A DNA stretch of 64,000 nucleotides from Treponema sp. (GTDB taxonomy: Bacteria; Spirochaetota; Spirochaetia; Treponematales; Treponemataceae): NCBI GenBank assembly GCA_022010055.1, contig CP091737.1, positions 1,736,001 to 1,800,000 on the forward strand. The letters are read 5' to 3'. The notes beneath the pieces were generated by a model. That model saw only the letters and a program-made list of their open reading frames with translations, made no database searches and had not been told where the DNA came from. The position numbers and the translations under genes were made by a program. Below, in pieces: positions 1 through 10,755 of the stretch; the stretch's first letter is position 1; every line of letters begins with the position of its first letter.

Positions 1-98
1 GCGTTCAATTCATCCTGAACTTCAATTCCATCCTGATTTTCATCCTGTGGTTCAATCGGCACAATTTCATCATCTAAATTTTCGTTTTCGTTACTCAT
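1..98 (-). CDS. Acidic protein of unknown function, N-terminal fragment
   Basis: A minus-strand reading frame opens with ATG and runs off the left window edge with no stop. The visible 32 residues are strongly acidic and rich in Glu, Asp, Gln and Asn (it begins MSNENENLDDEIVPIEPQDE). A weak GGGA ribosome binding site lies just upstream. It is divergent from carD, with about 127 bases between the two starts. I do not recognise the family. The composition suggests a disordered acidic N-terminal extension on a larger protein. The rest of the gene is needed to say more. Confidence 0.45.
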   Translation of the reverse strand, partial: MSNENENLDDEIVPIEPQDENQDGIEVQDELN

Positions 99-188
99 TT
101 TTTCCCAATAAATAAAATATAAAATTAAAAAAGGTAGGTTCTTAATAATAGAATATTCCGCGTTTTTATACAATCGAAAAGAACAAAA

Positions 189-217
189 TTGAAAATTTAT
201 GAAAACTGTGATATACT
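189..217 (+). promoter_or_regulatory. sigma70-type promoter of carD
   Basis: TTGAAA and TATACT are separated by exactly 17 bases. The -10 box ends 8 bases before the carD ATG, so transcription would start about two bases before the start codon, giving an almost leaderless message. This is predicted from sequence only. Confidence 0.55.
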
Positions 218-225
218 CGAAGAGT

Positions 226-901
226 ATGAGTAACATAAAATTTAGCATTGACGAGAAAGTCGTTTATCCAAGTCAGGGCGTTGGCTTAATCACAGAAGTT
301 TGAAAAGAATTTCCGTGGAACAACAATGACGTACTATAAAATTTATATCGAAGTTTCAGATATGGTCGTTCTTGTTCCAATTGAAAAAGCCGAGGAGCTT
401 GGAATCCGGGCAATCGTTGGCGCGGAGGAAGCGGAAAAAGCGCTGAATTCACTTTCAGACGACTTTGAGCCAATCACTTCAGACTGGAAATTACGCTACC
501 AGATGAACCTTGACCTTTTGAAAAAAGGAACAATCGCAGATATTGCGGCGATTGTGCGCTGTCTTTACAACCGTTCAAAAGTAAAGGAACTTCCGATTCT
601 GGAGCGAAAACTTTATGATCAGGCAAAAAAACTTCTTGAAGACGAAATTTCAATCGCAATGGGTCTTTCTGAAAAAGAAGTTGAATCTATGATTCACGTA
701 AAACTTGAGCCGCCTGGAGCCGCTCCAAAAGTAAAGCATATTATCGAAGATTTTGATGACGAAGACGACGATTTAATGAACGACGTTTCTTCAAGGAAAA
801 ATAAACGCGATGACGATGATGAGGATTCGGACGAGGACTCAGACGAAGTTTCATCGGATGATATTGACGCTGAAGAAGATTTTGGCGATGACGAAGAATA
901 A
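226..901 (+). CDS. carD: CarD family transcriptional regulator (frame break near codon 25)
   Basis: CarD proteins bind the RNA polymerase beta subunit and the upstream edge of the promoter bubble and stabilise open complexes. The first 25 codons give the RNAP-binding start (VVYPSQGVGLITEV). An in-frame TGA follows, and the protein resumes one frame over as EKNFRGTTMTYYKIYIEVSD, which is the expected continuation. One T too many (or two bases missing) near position 301 explains this. The helical DNA-binding domain continues to about residue 150. The last ~50 residues are an Asp/Glu/Ser run with a short Lys/Arg patch, probably disordered and beyond the core CarD fold. The end overlaps the start of ispDF by 14 bases, so the two genes are probably cotranscribed and translationally coupled. 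The TGA is not a recoding site, because the frame changes there. Confidence 0.85.
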
Positions 902-2077
902 TTCTTCAACCGCAAATGTCATTATTTGCGCCGCCGGTTCTTCAACAAGAATGGGCGGCTCTATAAAAAAAGAATACCTTCCTTTAGATGACGGCACAGT
1001 TCTTTCTGAAGCCGTAAAGAAAATTCTGGATTCAGTAAACGTTGAAATTCTGGCAATCGCAATTCCTGCCGGCGGTCAGGAGGAAGCAAAAAAAGCGCTG
1101 TTTTCTGACAATTCAATGGAACAAAAAATGCAGGACACAAAACTGATTTTTACCGCCGGCGGCGCAACAAGGCAGAAAAGTGTTTTCAATGCCTTGCAAG
1201 CAATTGCCGCTCATGAACCAGAATCAGACCTGGTCTTAATCCACGACGGCGCGCGTCCATTTGTTACTGAAAAATCATAAAGGATACGCTGGAAGCGACG
1301 GAAAAATGGGGAGCCGCTGTTCCCGGAATCACACCGGTCGACACGCAAAAACTCATGAATGACATCGGATTCATTGAAAAACATCTTTTGCGCTCGCAGA
1401 TGACCGCCGTCCAGACTCCTCAAGGCTTCAAACTTAAAGAACTTTTAAAAGCGCACAAGACGGCGGAAAATGACGGAAAGGAATATACGGACGACACCGA
1501 AATCTGGGGAAAATACTGCGGAGACGTAAAAGTCGTCCAGGGGGATTCCTGCAACAAAAAAATCACTTACACAGGCGACTACACTTTCGGAAAACAAAAT
1601 ATGAACATAAAAATCGGTTTAGGCTACGACTTGCACAGGCTGGTTGAAGGAAGAAAACTTATTATCGGCGGCATAGAATTTCCTTTTGAAAAAGGAGAGG
1701 ACGGTCATTCAGACGGCGATGCGCTCCTTCACGCAATTACAGACGCCCTTCTTGGAGCAAGCGGACTTGGCGACATCGGAAGTTTTTTTCCACCGGAAGA
1801 CAAAAAATGGAAAGACGCGGATTCAGTTGAACTTTTAAAAACCATCTGGAAAAAAGTCCGCGAAAACGGCTGGAACCTGATAAACCTTGACTGCGTTATA
1901 AAGCTTGAAAAACCGAAATTCCTTCCAGAGCGGCAGAATGTCATCCAGAACATCGCAAACGCCCTGGGCGTTGAACCGGAAAAAATATTTGTAAAGGCAA
2001 AAACCGGCGAAAAGCTCGATTCCGTAGGAGCCGGAAATGCAATAGAAGCGTGGGCAACCTGCCTGCTTTCACGATAG
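888..2077 (+). CDS. ispDF: Bifunctional IspD-IspF isoprenoid enzyme (frame break near 1274)
   Basis: This fused enzyme carries out two steps of the MEP pathway: CTP-dependent cytidylylation of methylerythritol phosphate (IspD, residues ~1-236) and formation of the 2,4-cyclodiphosphate (IspF, ~239-396). IspD shows the nucleotide loop AAGSSTRMGG and the IHDGARPFV motif. IspF shows the metal site GYDLH, HSDGDALLHA and the KAKTGEKLDSVGAG loop. The IspD frame stops after RPFVTEKS. Adding one A to the A-run near 1274 gives RPFVTEKIIKDTLEATEKWG, which joins smoothly to the second part, so it is read as one gene. An ATG exists at the IspF boundary, but there is no stop between the domains, so fusion is favoured. 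It starts inside the end of carD. Confidence 0.9.
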
Positions 2078-2092
2078 AACAGCAAGAAAGGA

Positions 2093-2130
2093 TTGTTTTA
2101 CCCGGCACACAACCGCCGGGCAACTTTTCC
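2093..2130. terminator. Possible bidirectional terminator between ispDF and the amylase gene
   Basis: CCCGGC and GCCGGG pair across an 8-base loop between the two convergent genes. A TTTTA lies to the left and CTTTTCC to the right, so either strand could form a hairpin with a short U tract. The U runs are short, so efficiency is uncertain. A second small palindrome (CAGAT TAC ATCTG) follows at about 2136-2148. Confidence 0.4.
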
Positions 2131-2177
2131 ACGCGCAGATTACATCTGCCGATGTGATTCCGGCAAACTTCTACGCA

Positions 2178-3590
2178 TCAGTAGACAACACAGACAGATT
2201 CACGGTCCATATTTCCTTTAAGAGTTCCGTTTTCAACCTTGAACTTCTTTCCGTTGGCCTTGTCAATATAAATGCCATCCGCAAAAGAAACAGGAATCTC
2301 TACTTTTACAGAATTTTTATGCGCATTTATAAGCACAACACCCCTGTCGCCACGTTTTATTCCGATAACAGCTTTGTCCTTTCCGTTATTAACAAGCTCC
2401 TCCGGTTCGCCTGCCATCGCCGCGCGGAATTTATTCACAGCGACAACCTCCGGATTCATAAATTCATTATTTCCAATATCGCCGATTTTAGAAGCCCCCG
2501 GAAATTGAACAGCTTCCTTTCCCTGCGGCCGGCTAAAAAATAATGGAGTTCCCCCTGCCCTTGCCGCAATAAGCGCCCATCCCATTCTTAGCTGGGCATT
2601 AGTCAAATGCGCCGATTCTCCGTGATTTGCGTAAGTATCATGACTTTCAACCCATGTTACAATATTTACAGGAGCAGCCGGATGCCGCCAGCTCTTCAGT
2701 CCTTTTGCGTTGAACTTTGCGCTTGCAAGAGCGGAACGAAGAATCGAACCGTAATCACTTGCCGTAACAGGCATAAGCATTCCGTAGGCGTCTTCCCGGG
2801 AATTTCCGCCCTGAAGAACTTCGCCATAAATAAAGCTCATCGCTGTTCTTTTTCATAAAAACGCCGTTTACAGGTTCTTTTCCCAGAAAAATCGGCCAGA
2901 AGTTGTTTTCCTTTGCGTACGGATCCTTAGGGTCGTCAGGAAGTCCGATATGCTTCGCTGTGTCATAACGGAATCCGTCGGCACCGCAGTCAATCAAATC
3001 GTTCACGTACTTCATATAGTAAGCCTGAAAATCCGGATTTCCGTATTCACATCAGGCAATCCGCCCATCTGCGCCGTTGTGCATTCAAGCCTGTCCGAAT
3101 AGCTTCTGATTCCGTGGTCGTTATTTTTATGATAGAGTTTTTCCAGCCCGCCAACAGCATTAATCAAATCCTGAGAAAGCTCATTAATGCGCGGCGTCGT
3201 ATGGTTCGGAAGAACGTCAACAATAACGCCGATTCCATATTCTTCCGCCTTTTTATTCATAGAAATAAAATCATCGCGCGTTCCAAGCTGGTAATTGCCA
3301 ATCTTCCAGTCAGTCGGCTGATAATGATAATACCACTTTCCGTTCAAGTCTTCGCTGTAAATTTCAAGTCCGCCATAATCACCGACAAGGCAAGTATTCG
3401 CAGGAGAAGTCTGAACCGCCGAAAAACCGGCGGCGGCGATTTTATCCATATTTTCTTCGATTGTTTTAAATGACCAGCACCATGCATGCAGAATCGCGCC
3501 ATCCTGAATGGATTTTCTTGTCTGCGAGAAAGCTCCGGAACAAGCGGCGGTTAAAATCACCGCAAAAATAAAATGTTTTATTTTTTTCAT
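2178..3590 (-). CDS. Secreted GH13 alpha-amylase (two frame breaks)
   Basis: This is a glycoside hydrolase family 13 enzyme cleaving alpha-1,4-glucans, probably exported. It starts with a signal peptide (MKKIKHFIFAVILTAACSGA, then FSQ); TAAC could also serve as a relaxed spirochete lipobox. Family regions appear in order: the barrel start near GAILHAWCW, VDVLPNHTT, the nucleophile region GADGFRYDTAKH, the acid/base IYGEVLQGG, and the transition-state Asp in WVESHDTYANHG. All three catalytic carboxylates are present. Restoring one A near 3039 and one near 2851 joins three segments into about 470 residues, the usual length of short bacterial alpha-amylases. A TATAAT ends 7 bases before the ATG. 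The gene is the last in a long minus-strand run and faces ispDF. Confidence 0.85.
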
Positions 3591-3665
3591 AGAAATAATT
3601 ATATATTATAAATTGATTTCCACAAAGAAAAATACTTCACCGCAAGAAAAAACATTATAAAAACC

Positions 3666-6600
3666 CTACATTTCTGAAGGCAGCTCCAGAATAAGACTTA
3701 TTTCGGTCGAAGTGCGTTTCATCGCCCTGGCAATCTGGGCGGTTGTCCATCCCTGGCGCGCAAGATTTTTATCTGCTCGCGTTCCTGAGGAGCGATAAAC
3801 TGGCTGTCCGCCTCCGGATTTTTCTTTACATCAATATTTACCATGGACTGAACAAGCTTAAGTTTTCCGTCTAAATCCTTGTCCATTTTGGCAAGCCGTT
3901 CTTCAATTCTTCCTACGCCGCTTCTCGCCGAATTTATTTCTTCCAGCCGATGTTCGGTTTCATTAAGGATTTCCTGAAGACTGTTCAATTTTGCCGCGGC
4001 GTCGCCGATTTTCGGTCCGTTTTTCAAAAGCTCGTCAACGTTGTTCTGCACGTCTTCTATTTCTTTTGGCAGAGTCTCGCTTTTTCTGGCGCAATCTTTA
4101 AGCCTGTCCTCAATAGCCTTTAGATTTTCAAAGGAAGTGTCCACATCCTTCAAAACACGGTCAATCACAACGTTTTTCTGCTCAAGCCTGTCATAACGCT
4201 CCGAAATGGTTGAAAGGGTATCCTGAAAATCCCGTACCTGGACTTCCATAGACTGAAGGCCATCGAACGTTGAATTCAACTCACGGATTTTTTCATCAAT
4301 CTGTCCGCTCAGGGAAATCATTTTTTCATAACGCTGGCCAATCGACTCAACCTTAGACTTCTGGCTGTCGAATTCGTCAACCTGCCTGTCAACGTCGCTT
4401 TTCAAATTCAAGACATGATTGTATTCTTTGCTCAAATCGTCCGCAACATCCTTAAAACCTTCAAGCCGGTCAAAATCAGCGGACAACGCCGCGATTTTCT
4501 CATCAAGCGCCTTCTGCATCTGTTCCGCCTTTTCATAAACAGAAATCTGGGCCTTTACAGAATCCATCTCTTTTTTAAGCTCGCTCATCTGCGTCTGCAT
4601 TTCGCTTGAATAATTCTGCAGCCTGAACGCAAGCTCCGACTGATGGGCGCGGTCTTTGTCCACTGTTTCCTGAACCTTGTCATTAAATTCCTGGATTCGC
4701 TTTGCCGTATCGGCAATCTTGGAATTCATCTGCTCTTCCGCCTGATTTATCATTACATCGTAATTTTTTTCAAGCTGCACGGAAATTGCCTTTGAACGCT
4801 TTTCAAATTCATCAAGCGATGAATCCGCACGCCCGGAAAGTTCTGTGATTTTCTTTTCAGACTGGTCATAAACCTGCTGATATTCTGTTTCAATGTAATT
4901 TTTCGCATCCTGAATTTTTTGAGCCGCCTGTTCCCGCAGGCTTTCAATCTCGCTTTTAAAAAGTGAGCTGGAATCATCAAGCTGCGACTTTAACTGTGCC
5001 TTCCACGTTTTAAATTCCGCAAGCGCCGAATCTATTGTGGAAACACTTATCTCCTGCTTGCCGTTTGCCGCTTCTTCAAAAGCCTTAAGCTCGTCCAGCA
5101 TCTGTGCCTGAAGTTTTTCCAGCTGCTCGCCAATATTTTTCTGCGAACGGCCGATTGCATTTTTCAGGGCTTCGTCAGAAGACTCGTCAACCTTCGCGAC
5201 TTTCGCCTGCATTTCCGAAGCAAAACTGTTCAAAAGACTTTTTATCTCGTTGATATGTTCCGCCGCATCCGACTCAGATTTTTTAATTCCAAGCGCAAGA
5301 CGCTCAGCCTGCTCGTCGCTCTTTGCCTGGATTGCGGCAATCTTTTCTGAAGATTCTTGTTGTAATCAGATTCAATGTTCCTGCGCTCGTTTTCATATTC
5401 ATTCGTAAAGGCGGTAATTTTTCCGTCAAAACTGTTCTTCCATGTCGCCAGATCGTCGTTTATCTTGTCACCGCGGGTCTTAAGGTCTCTGTCAAAACTT
5501 GCCTCAAAGCCTTCCAGCCGCTCAGTAACATTTCCAATCGCAGTTTTCTTCAGCTCCTCGATTTTTTCTTCAAGAGTCTGAATGTCATTTTCAAGCTTTT
5601 CGTTGTGCTCGCTCACCGACTGCGCAAAAAGGCTCTGTTTCTGCTCCTGATTTTCAGCAAATGAATCAAAAGTCCTTAATGTCTTTTTGCTTACTTCTTC
5701 CATCGCAGTCTTCAGGCTGTTTTCAAGGATATCAATTTGTCCGCCGATTCCTTCCAGCTTAGAAAGTCTGTATTCCATATCCTTTTTATATGAAGAAAGC
5801 TGCCTGTCAACGTCCGACAGCGCCGCCGCCTGCTGTTTTTCGCACATCTGTTCAATTTTTGAGCCGGATTCCTTAAGCGAAACATTGAGCTCTTCAATTT
5901 TTGCATTCGCCTCTTCCTTGAATTTGCAGACCTGCGCATCAATAGCCTGAATTTTTTCGTTCAACTGCGGCTCGACTTCGCCGGCTTTTTCAAGGGCAAG
6001 CGCACATTCTTCTTTTACGCGCCTGATTGTATTTTCCGCATTCTGAACCGACTCCTCAACGTTTCCGCTGATTTCCTGCAATGTATTTGCCAGCTGGTTC
6101 TTGACAGTCTCAATTTTCTGGTCGATTTTAGAATTGTAGCCGTCAATGTTTTCTTCAGCCTGTCTTGCAAGCTGCTCGTAAGAAGCCATCGAAGTTTCCA
6201 TTTTTGCGCGCAAGTCTGAAATTTGGGAATTGTACTCCCTGGAAATAGAATCAATCTGCACAGAAAGCTGCTCCGTAACTCCGGTCTCCTTTTCTGCATA
6301 TACTTTTTGAATTGATTCTATCTGAGTTTGCAACGCCGCCGTTATTTCCTCGTATTTTGCATTCAAATCCAGAACTTTTTTATTCACAATTTCGTAAGAA
6401 TCGTCGTACTGTTTTTCAAGCTCTTCAACACGCTTTGTGTTTTTGCTGTCTACAGCAGAAAGAGCGTTTTCATACTTTTCGCGTACGCCGGAAACCGCCT
6501 GCTGATACTTTGCGGTAAGCGCGTCAATATGCGCTTTTGATTTTTCTTCCGCGGCGGCGATTTTCTGCTGAAGCTCCGCAATTCTTGAATCGCTTTTTCC

Positions 6601-7962
6601 GCTAGCGCCTTCAAGCTGCTTAGTATATTTTTCGCTGAGCGCGTTCATGCGTTCATCATATTTTCCGGAGATTTCATCAATATGAGTCTTGCACTTAGCA
6701 TCAAAGTCAAGCAGATTTTTCTTGATGCTGGCAATTACATTTTCCGTTGAATCTTTATATACCTGTTGAATTTCCGCTGACTTTACCTCAAGGTTTTCCT
6801 GCATTTCAGAAGCCTGCTGCCTGAACTTTGCAGAAAGCTCCAGGTAAACCTCATTATATTTTTTATCCAGGGCAGAAGTTCTTGCTTCCGCGGCGGAACT
6901 TACCTCGTCAGAACGGGATTCAATCAATTTTGAAATTTCGTCAATCTTTGAATTTACGGCAGATTCCACGTCTGAGATTTTCTGAGCAAAACCTGACTCC
7001 ATTGCCGAAGACTTCTGCGAAAGCTCTTTTTCCAAACCGGCGGTAATCTGCTCTACATCAGACTGCATTCCAGATGTCTTCTGATTTAAGACAGAAGCAA
7101 GCCCTGACGTTTTTTGCTCCAGCGCCGCCTCAAGCTCCGCAATCTTCTGATTCAGAACGGACTCCAGCTCCGAAGTTTTCCGGCCTGATTCCGTTTCCAT
7201 CGCCGAAATTTTCTGATTCAGCTCCTTAACAAAAAAATCTTTTCTTTCTTCGGCCTTTTTGTTCAGCTGCTCAAACGCTGAATCCTCAAGTTTCTGCGCT
7301 TTAAGGCTAGCCTCTTCGTAGACTGCGGAAATTTCATTCTGGAACGAAACCAATGCCTTCTGCGCGCTATCTTCTATCAGCTTTATGTCAGTCTTAAGTT
7401 TTTCGCCGTGCGAATCGTATTCGCTCAAAAGTTTGTTTCCAAGAATCTTAAGCTGCTCTCCGTTTTTCTGCGAAAATTCCGAAGAGATATGCGGAATGCG
7501 CTTTTCGATTTCAGAAAGGGCTTTGTCTTGCGCGCCAAGGCGGGAATTTAATTTATCAACAATCAGGGATTCTCTTTTTACAAGCTGAAGGTTTTCCTCA
7601 ACTTTTTCGGTCATTTCAAAAAGTTCCTGAAGAACGTCATCATAAGACTTGATTTTCTGCTCAATGTTTTTTACAGAGTCCGTATCATCCTTCAAGTTTT
7701 CCGCGACCGCATTAAATTCTTTAATCTGAGACTCAAGGCGCTTTATTGCCGCGGCCGCCTGCATCTGCTTAGTTTCAAGCGAAGCCGTACTGTCAGAAAG
7801 ATGCTTCACCTGTTCATTTATAAATGCTGCGATTTCCGCCTGACGTTTGTCCGCATATTTTTTTACAGATTCTTTTCTATTGTTGTCTTCGCCCAAAAAA
7901 TGCAAAGCGTACGAAACGCCTGCTGCAATCGCCGCAGCAATAAGAATTGTGATAACCGGCAT
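3666..7962 (-). CDS. Giant coiled-coil protein, SpiroCoCo type (two frame breaks)
   Basis: The predicted protein has about 1,430 residues. It has one N-terminal membrane anchor (MPVITILIAAAIAAGVSYAL), then more than 1,300 residues of nearly continuous heptad-like Glu/Lys/Gln/Leu coiled coil. Part of this is repetitive near residues 270-330 (units of the type LxQKxSxLExxL). A frame change near 5351 and another near 3768 each need one added base. After the second, the protein ends in GWTTAQIARAMKRTSTEI plus a short tail, which looks like a helix-turn-helix rather than coiled coil. It resembles the large coiled-coil family named SpiroCoCo in spirochetes. The function is unknown; a structural or scaffold role at the inner membrane is inference. 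I chose the ATG after GTGGGA as the start, since the GTG reading begins inside the ribosome binding site. Confidence 0.75.
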
Positions 7963-7995
7963 TTTTATTCCCACCCATTCCTGTTATATATATTT

Positions 7996-8682
7996 TTAGT
8001 TTAACACAAATTCCTGCAATTGACGATAGTTTGAAAAGGTTATATCAGCCTCTTTTACTTTTAGAAATTTAAAAATCCTGTAACGCCACGGAAGAAGGTA
8101 CGCGCTTTTCATTCCTGCCGCTTTTGAGCCGCATACATCATATTTACGGCTGTTTCCAACAAAAAGAATTTTTTCAGGAGCAATTTTCAATTTTTCCGAC
8201 ATCTTTATAAATGAAAAAGGATCTGGTTTCAGCGCGCCAAGAGCCTCCGTTCCAAGCATAACATCGCAATATTTTTTAATTCCCCAGACATCGCCCTTCT
8301 GCTCAGGAGGAAAATCAGACAGGAGCGCAATTTTAAATCCGGTTTCCTTGAATTTTCTAATCGTTTCAACGCAATCTTTATAGCATGAAATTCTTTTAAA
8401 ATATTTTTCCAGACCGTTGTACACGATTTTTTTCAGCCTTTCATCAGCCTTTTCATAAGAACAATGAAGGTGCTCCGCCATTTTTTGAGTCTGAATTTTA
8501 TTAAAATCCGGAGTCTGCTCCAGACCATGCAGTTCATGGCGCACAAGTCCATAGTGAAGAAAGAAAATAGAATGACACAAGTAATGAGAAAACGCAATCA
8601 TATGAATTTTCCACTGCGGATAAATTGTTCCATCAATATCAAATGCGATTGCTTCTATTTCCCCAAGATTCTTTACGTTCAC
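7996..8682 (-). CDS. HAD-superfamily hydrolase
   Basis: This is a 228-residue haloacid-dehalogenase-type phosphatase. Motif I is FDIDGTIYP (nucleophile Asp and general acid Asp), motif II is LLSDFP, motif III includes the Lys of GALKPDPFSF, and motif IV is VGNSRKYDVCGSKAAG. Residues ~25-100 form a helical cap of the type seen in phosphoglycolate-phosphatase-like members, so the substrate is probably a small phosphorylated metabolite; it cannot be named from sequence. It starts with GTG behind a strong GGGGGA ribosome binding site. It lies 15 bases downstream of the tonB-like gene on the same strand and may be the end of that operon. Confidence 0.8.
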   Translation of the reverse strand: MNVKNLGEIEAIAFDIDGTIYPQWKIHMIAFSHYLCHSIFFLHYGLVRHELHGLEQTPDFNKIQTQKMAEHLHCSYEKADERLKKIVYNGLEKYFKRISCYKDCVETIRKFKETGFKIALLSDFPPEQKGDVWGIKKYCDVMLGTEALGALKPDPFSFIKMSEKLKIAPEKILFVGNSRKYDVCGSKAAGMKSAYLLPWRYRIFKFLKVKEADITFSNYRQLQEFVLN

Positions 8683-8697
8683 AATTCCCCCATCGGC

Positions 8698-9720
8698 CTA
8701 GCGTTTTATGATACTATAGTAAAAGCTGGCCTGTCCATCTGTCAATGCGCTGGAAAAACGCCATGTCTGAATCTGCGCCGCCAGTTCTGAACGGACAGCG
8801 CTGTCAATTGCAGAAGCCGGCGAAAAAGACACGCCGCCCAAAGGAACTGTTCCGTCTGCAAGAATTTTCAGCGTTATAGTCAGGTTTCTGGTGCTGTCGA
8901 TTGTCCTTGAATTTTCTTCAGAGATTTTCAGGCGTGGCTCGTCCGGATAAAGCAGAATCCTTGAAGAACCGTCCTGCATTGACATTGAATATTTTCCGCT
9001 CAAATGCTGGTTTATTCCTTTTGCGACAGATTCAAGTCCGGCCGCCGCCACAGAGGAATATTCACTTTTTGAAATTGCGCCCAGCTGCGACAAGGTTTTT
9101 GAAGAAACATCCGAGCCAGCGGAAGATTTTTGCGTTTCAGAAGAAACTCTTCCGTCTGAGACAGTTTTTGTTCCGGCAGTTCCGCTGAACGAACTTGAAT
9201 TATCCAGTTTCTGCACGTTTGACTTTGGCTCTGAAGATGAAAAATTTGTGTTTTCCGAAAAATCCATGCTGTCCCAGTCAAAAGTTTTCTTCTTGGAAAC
9301 AGAATTCTGCGCTTCCAAAAGCTCATCCACAGATTTTCCGTATTTTATGTTCGCTTTTTTCGCTTCCTGAACGGGCCGCTTCGCCGGTTGAGATTTTTTT
9401 TCAGCCTGAACCGTTTTTTTCACATCGACTTTTTTCTGAGCTTCTTCGCGCTTCGCAGGTTCGGCAGCCTTTGTCTTTCCTATGGTTTTCTGCTCCAGCG
9501 GATTTTTTTCTTCCTTGCGGACTTCCTCAAGCGGAGCAAGAGAAATGCGGATTGTCTTGTATTTTTTCTTTTGATTCCAGCCAGGAGAAACCGCAAGAAC
9601 GACAAAAAGAATCATCCATATTATCAGCGTCAGCAAAAGTGCAAGCCGCATAGCCTGGTTCTGCGTCTTATCTTTTGAGAAAATATTTATGTATTTTTCA
9701 ATCTGGCTCTTTATCTGCAT
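8698..9720 (-). CDS. TonB/TolA-like energy transducer
   Basis: This 340-residue protein has a cytoplasmic N-terminus, one membrane helix (~residues 25-46), and then a long Lys/Glu/Ala/Pro- and Ser-rich periplasmic spacer (~55-220). The C-terminal domain (~235-340) has the pattern ITLKILADGTVP and ends with a conserved-looking WRFSSALTDGQASFYYSI. This architecture is that of TonB or TolA proteins, which carry proton-motive-force energy from ExbB/ExbD to the outer membrane. The start codon overlaps the exbD stop by one base (TAATG), which supports coupling with exbBD. The domain is too divergent to say TonB rather than TolA. Confidence 0.75.
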   Translation of the reverse strand: MQIKSQIEKYINIFSKDKTQNQAMRLALLLTLIIWMILFVVLAVSPGWNQKKKYKTIRISLAPLEEVRKEEKNPLEQKTIGKTKAAEPAKREEAQKKVDVKKTVQAEKKSQPAKRPVQEAKKANIKYGKSVDELLEAQNSVSKKKTFDWDSMDFSENTNFSSSEPKSNVQKLDNSSSFSGTAGTKTVSDGRVSSETQKSSAGSDVSSKTLSQLGAISKSEYSSVAAAGLESVAKGINQHLSGKYSMSMQDGSSRILLYPDEPRLKISEENSRTIDSTRNLTITLKILADGTVPLGGVSFSPASAIDSAVRSELAAQIQTWRFSSALTDGQASFYYSIIKR

Positions 9721-10132
9721 TATCTTTTATCAGTTGTCCGCAAATTTATTGAAGAATAACCGCTCCGACGAATCACATCAAACAGCCTGACTATTGTTCC
9801 ATTCGTCACAAGGTCATCCGCTTCTATTGTAACTGGAAATTCCGCTTTTTTTATCTTTTTTGTGTCAAATTCCAAAAGCTCGTCACCAAGCGTTTTAAAT
9901 GAGACTTTTTTATCGTTAAAATAAAGGTTTCCGTTTTTTTCGCAGGTTATTGTAATCCCCAGGCTGGAAGTGCTTTCCGCTGTCGTGCTTTCAGGCAGAT
10001 TCAAATTTATTCCCGGAAGAACCGCAAACGTTGTGGAAACAAGAAAGAAATTATAAGCTGAAAAACCACGTCAATCATCGGAGTCATGTCGACAGTAGCC
10101 TGAATGCTTTTTCGCCTTGCCTTTAACTTCAT
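9720..10132 (-). CDS. exbD: ExbD/TolR family biopolymer transport protein (frame break near 10048)
   Basis: ExbD/TolR forms the proton channel with ExbB. The N-terminus shows the family signature VDMTPMIDVVFQL, including the Asp that takes part in proton translocation, within the single membrane helix. The raw frame then stops. One extra T near 10048 restores IIFFLVSTTFAVLPGINLNL and joins to the periplasmic domain, which ends INLRTTDKR. The joined length (~137 residues) is normal for the family. The start ATG overlaps the exbB stop (ATGA) and the stop overlaps the tonB start. Confidence 0.85.
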
Positions 10133-10740
10133 TTAACTCTTCCTGAAATTTTTATAACAACGCCTGTTACGTTTGATTCCATTTCCGCAATGCGGCGGTT
10201 TACCCTGCTCACAAAATAATTGTAAAAAATCAATGACGGAATTGAAACAACAAGCCCTGCAACAGTGGTTACAAGCGCTTCTCCAATCGCGCCCGCAAGC
10301 AGAGTCGGGTCTCCCATAGTTCCACCGGCGCCAAGAACGCCGAACGCCTTTATGTTTCCTGTTACAGTTCCAAGAAGTCCAAGCAGAGTAGAAATATTTG
10401 CGATTGTTCCAAGCGGTGTAAGAAAATGCTCATAGCGCGGAACGACCGCGGACATCTCCGATTCCACGGTTTCCTTCAGATCCTGTTCCGGCCACGCGCG
10501 GCAATCCAGCGCTTTTTTTACAACTTGAGCCGTAGGCGTATCTGCTTCCGAACAGCTGTTTTCCGCAGAAACATAATCTGCCTTTGCAAGCGAATTCTTC
10601 AAATCAAACATCAGTTTTATGTCGCGCTTTTTTGTCACATAAAAATAATAACAGCGCTCAACGATTATAAAAGTAGCAAAAATTCCACAGAGAATTATCG
10701 GCAGCATCAGAATACCGCCTGCTTTCAAAGCTCCAAACAT
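10129..10740 (-). CDS. exbB: ExbB/TolQ family proton channel protein
   Basis: This is the MotA/TolQ/ExbB-type membrane protein that assembles with ExbD. Helix 1 is at ~residues 5-30. A cytoplasmic loop follows, then the conserved pair of helices with GTIANISTLLGLLGTVTGNI and ALVTTVAGLVVSIPSLIFYN. The length (~203) is typical. An upstream in-frame ATG exists four codons earlier. The internal ATG is preferred because GGGAG lies at proper spacing before it and would otherwise be coding. It overlaps exbD by four bases and begins about 15 bases after the barrel-protein gene. Confidence 0.9.
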   Translation of the reverse strand: MFGALKAGGILMLPIILCGIFATFIIVERCYYFYVTKKRDIKLMFDLKNSLAKADYVSAENSCSEADTPTAQVVKKALDCRAWPEQDLKETVESEMSAVVPRYEHFLTPLGTIANISTLLGLLGTVTGNIKAFGVLGAGGTMGDPTLLAGAIGEALVTTVAGLVVSIPSLIFYNYFVSRVNRRIAEMESNVTGVVIKISGRVK

Positions 10741-10755
10741 ATTGTCTCCCATTAA

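Noticed and set aside
301..303. In-frame TGA in carD as a selenocysteine or recoded codon
   Set aside because: The correct protein continues in a different frame directly after it, so a one-base error explains it; many similar breaks occur elsewhere.
694..915. Ser-rich minus-strand open frame at the end of carD
   Set aside because: It is the complement of the acidic Asp/Glu codons of the carD tail.
1355..2077. Separate ispF gene with its own start
   Set aside because: An ATG exists at the domain boundary, but the IspD frame reads through without a stop and no ribosome binding site precedes it.
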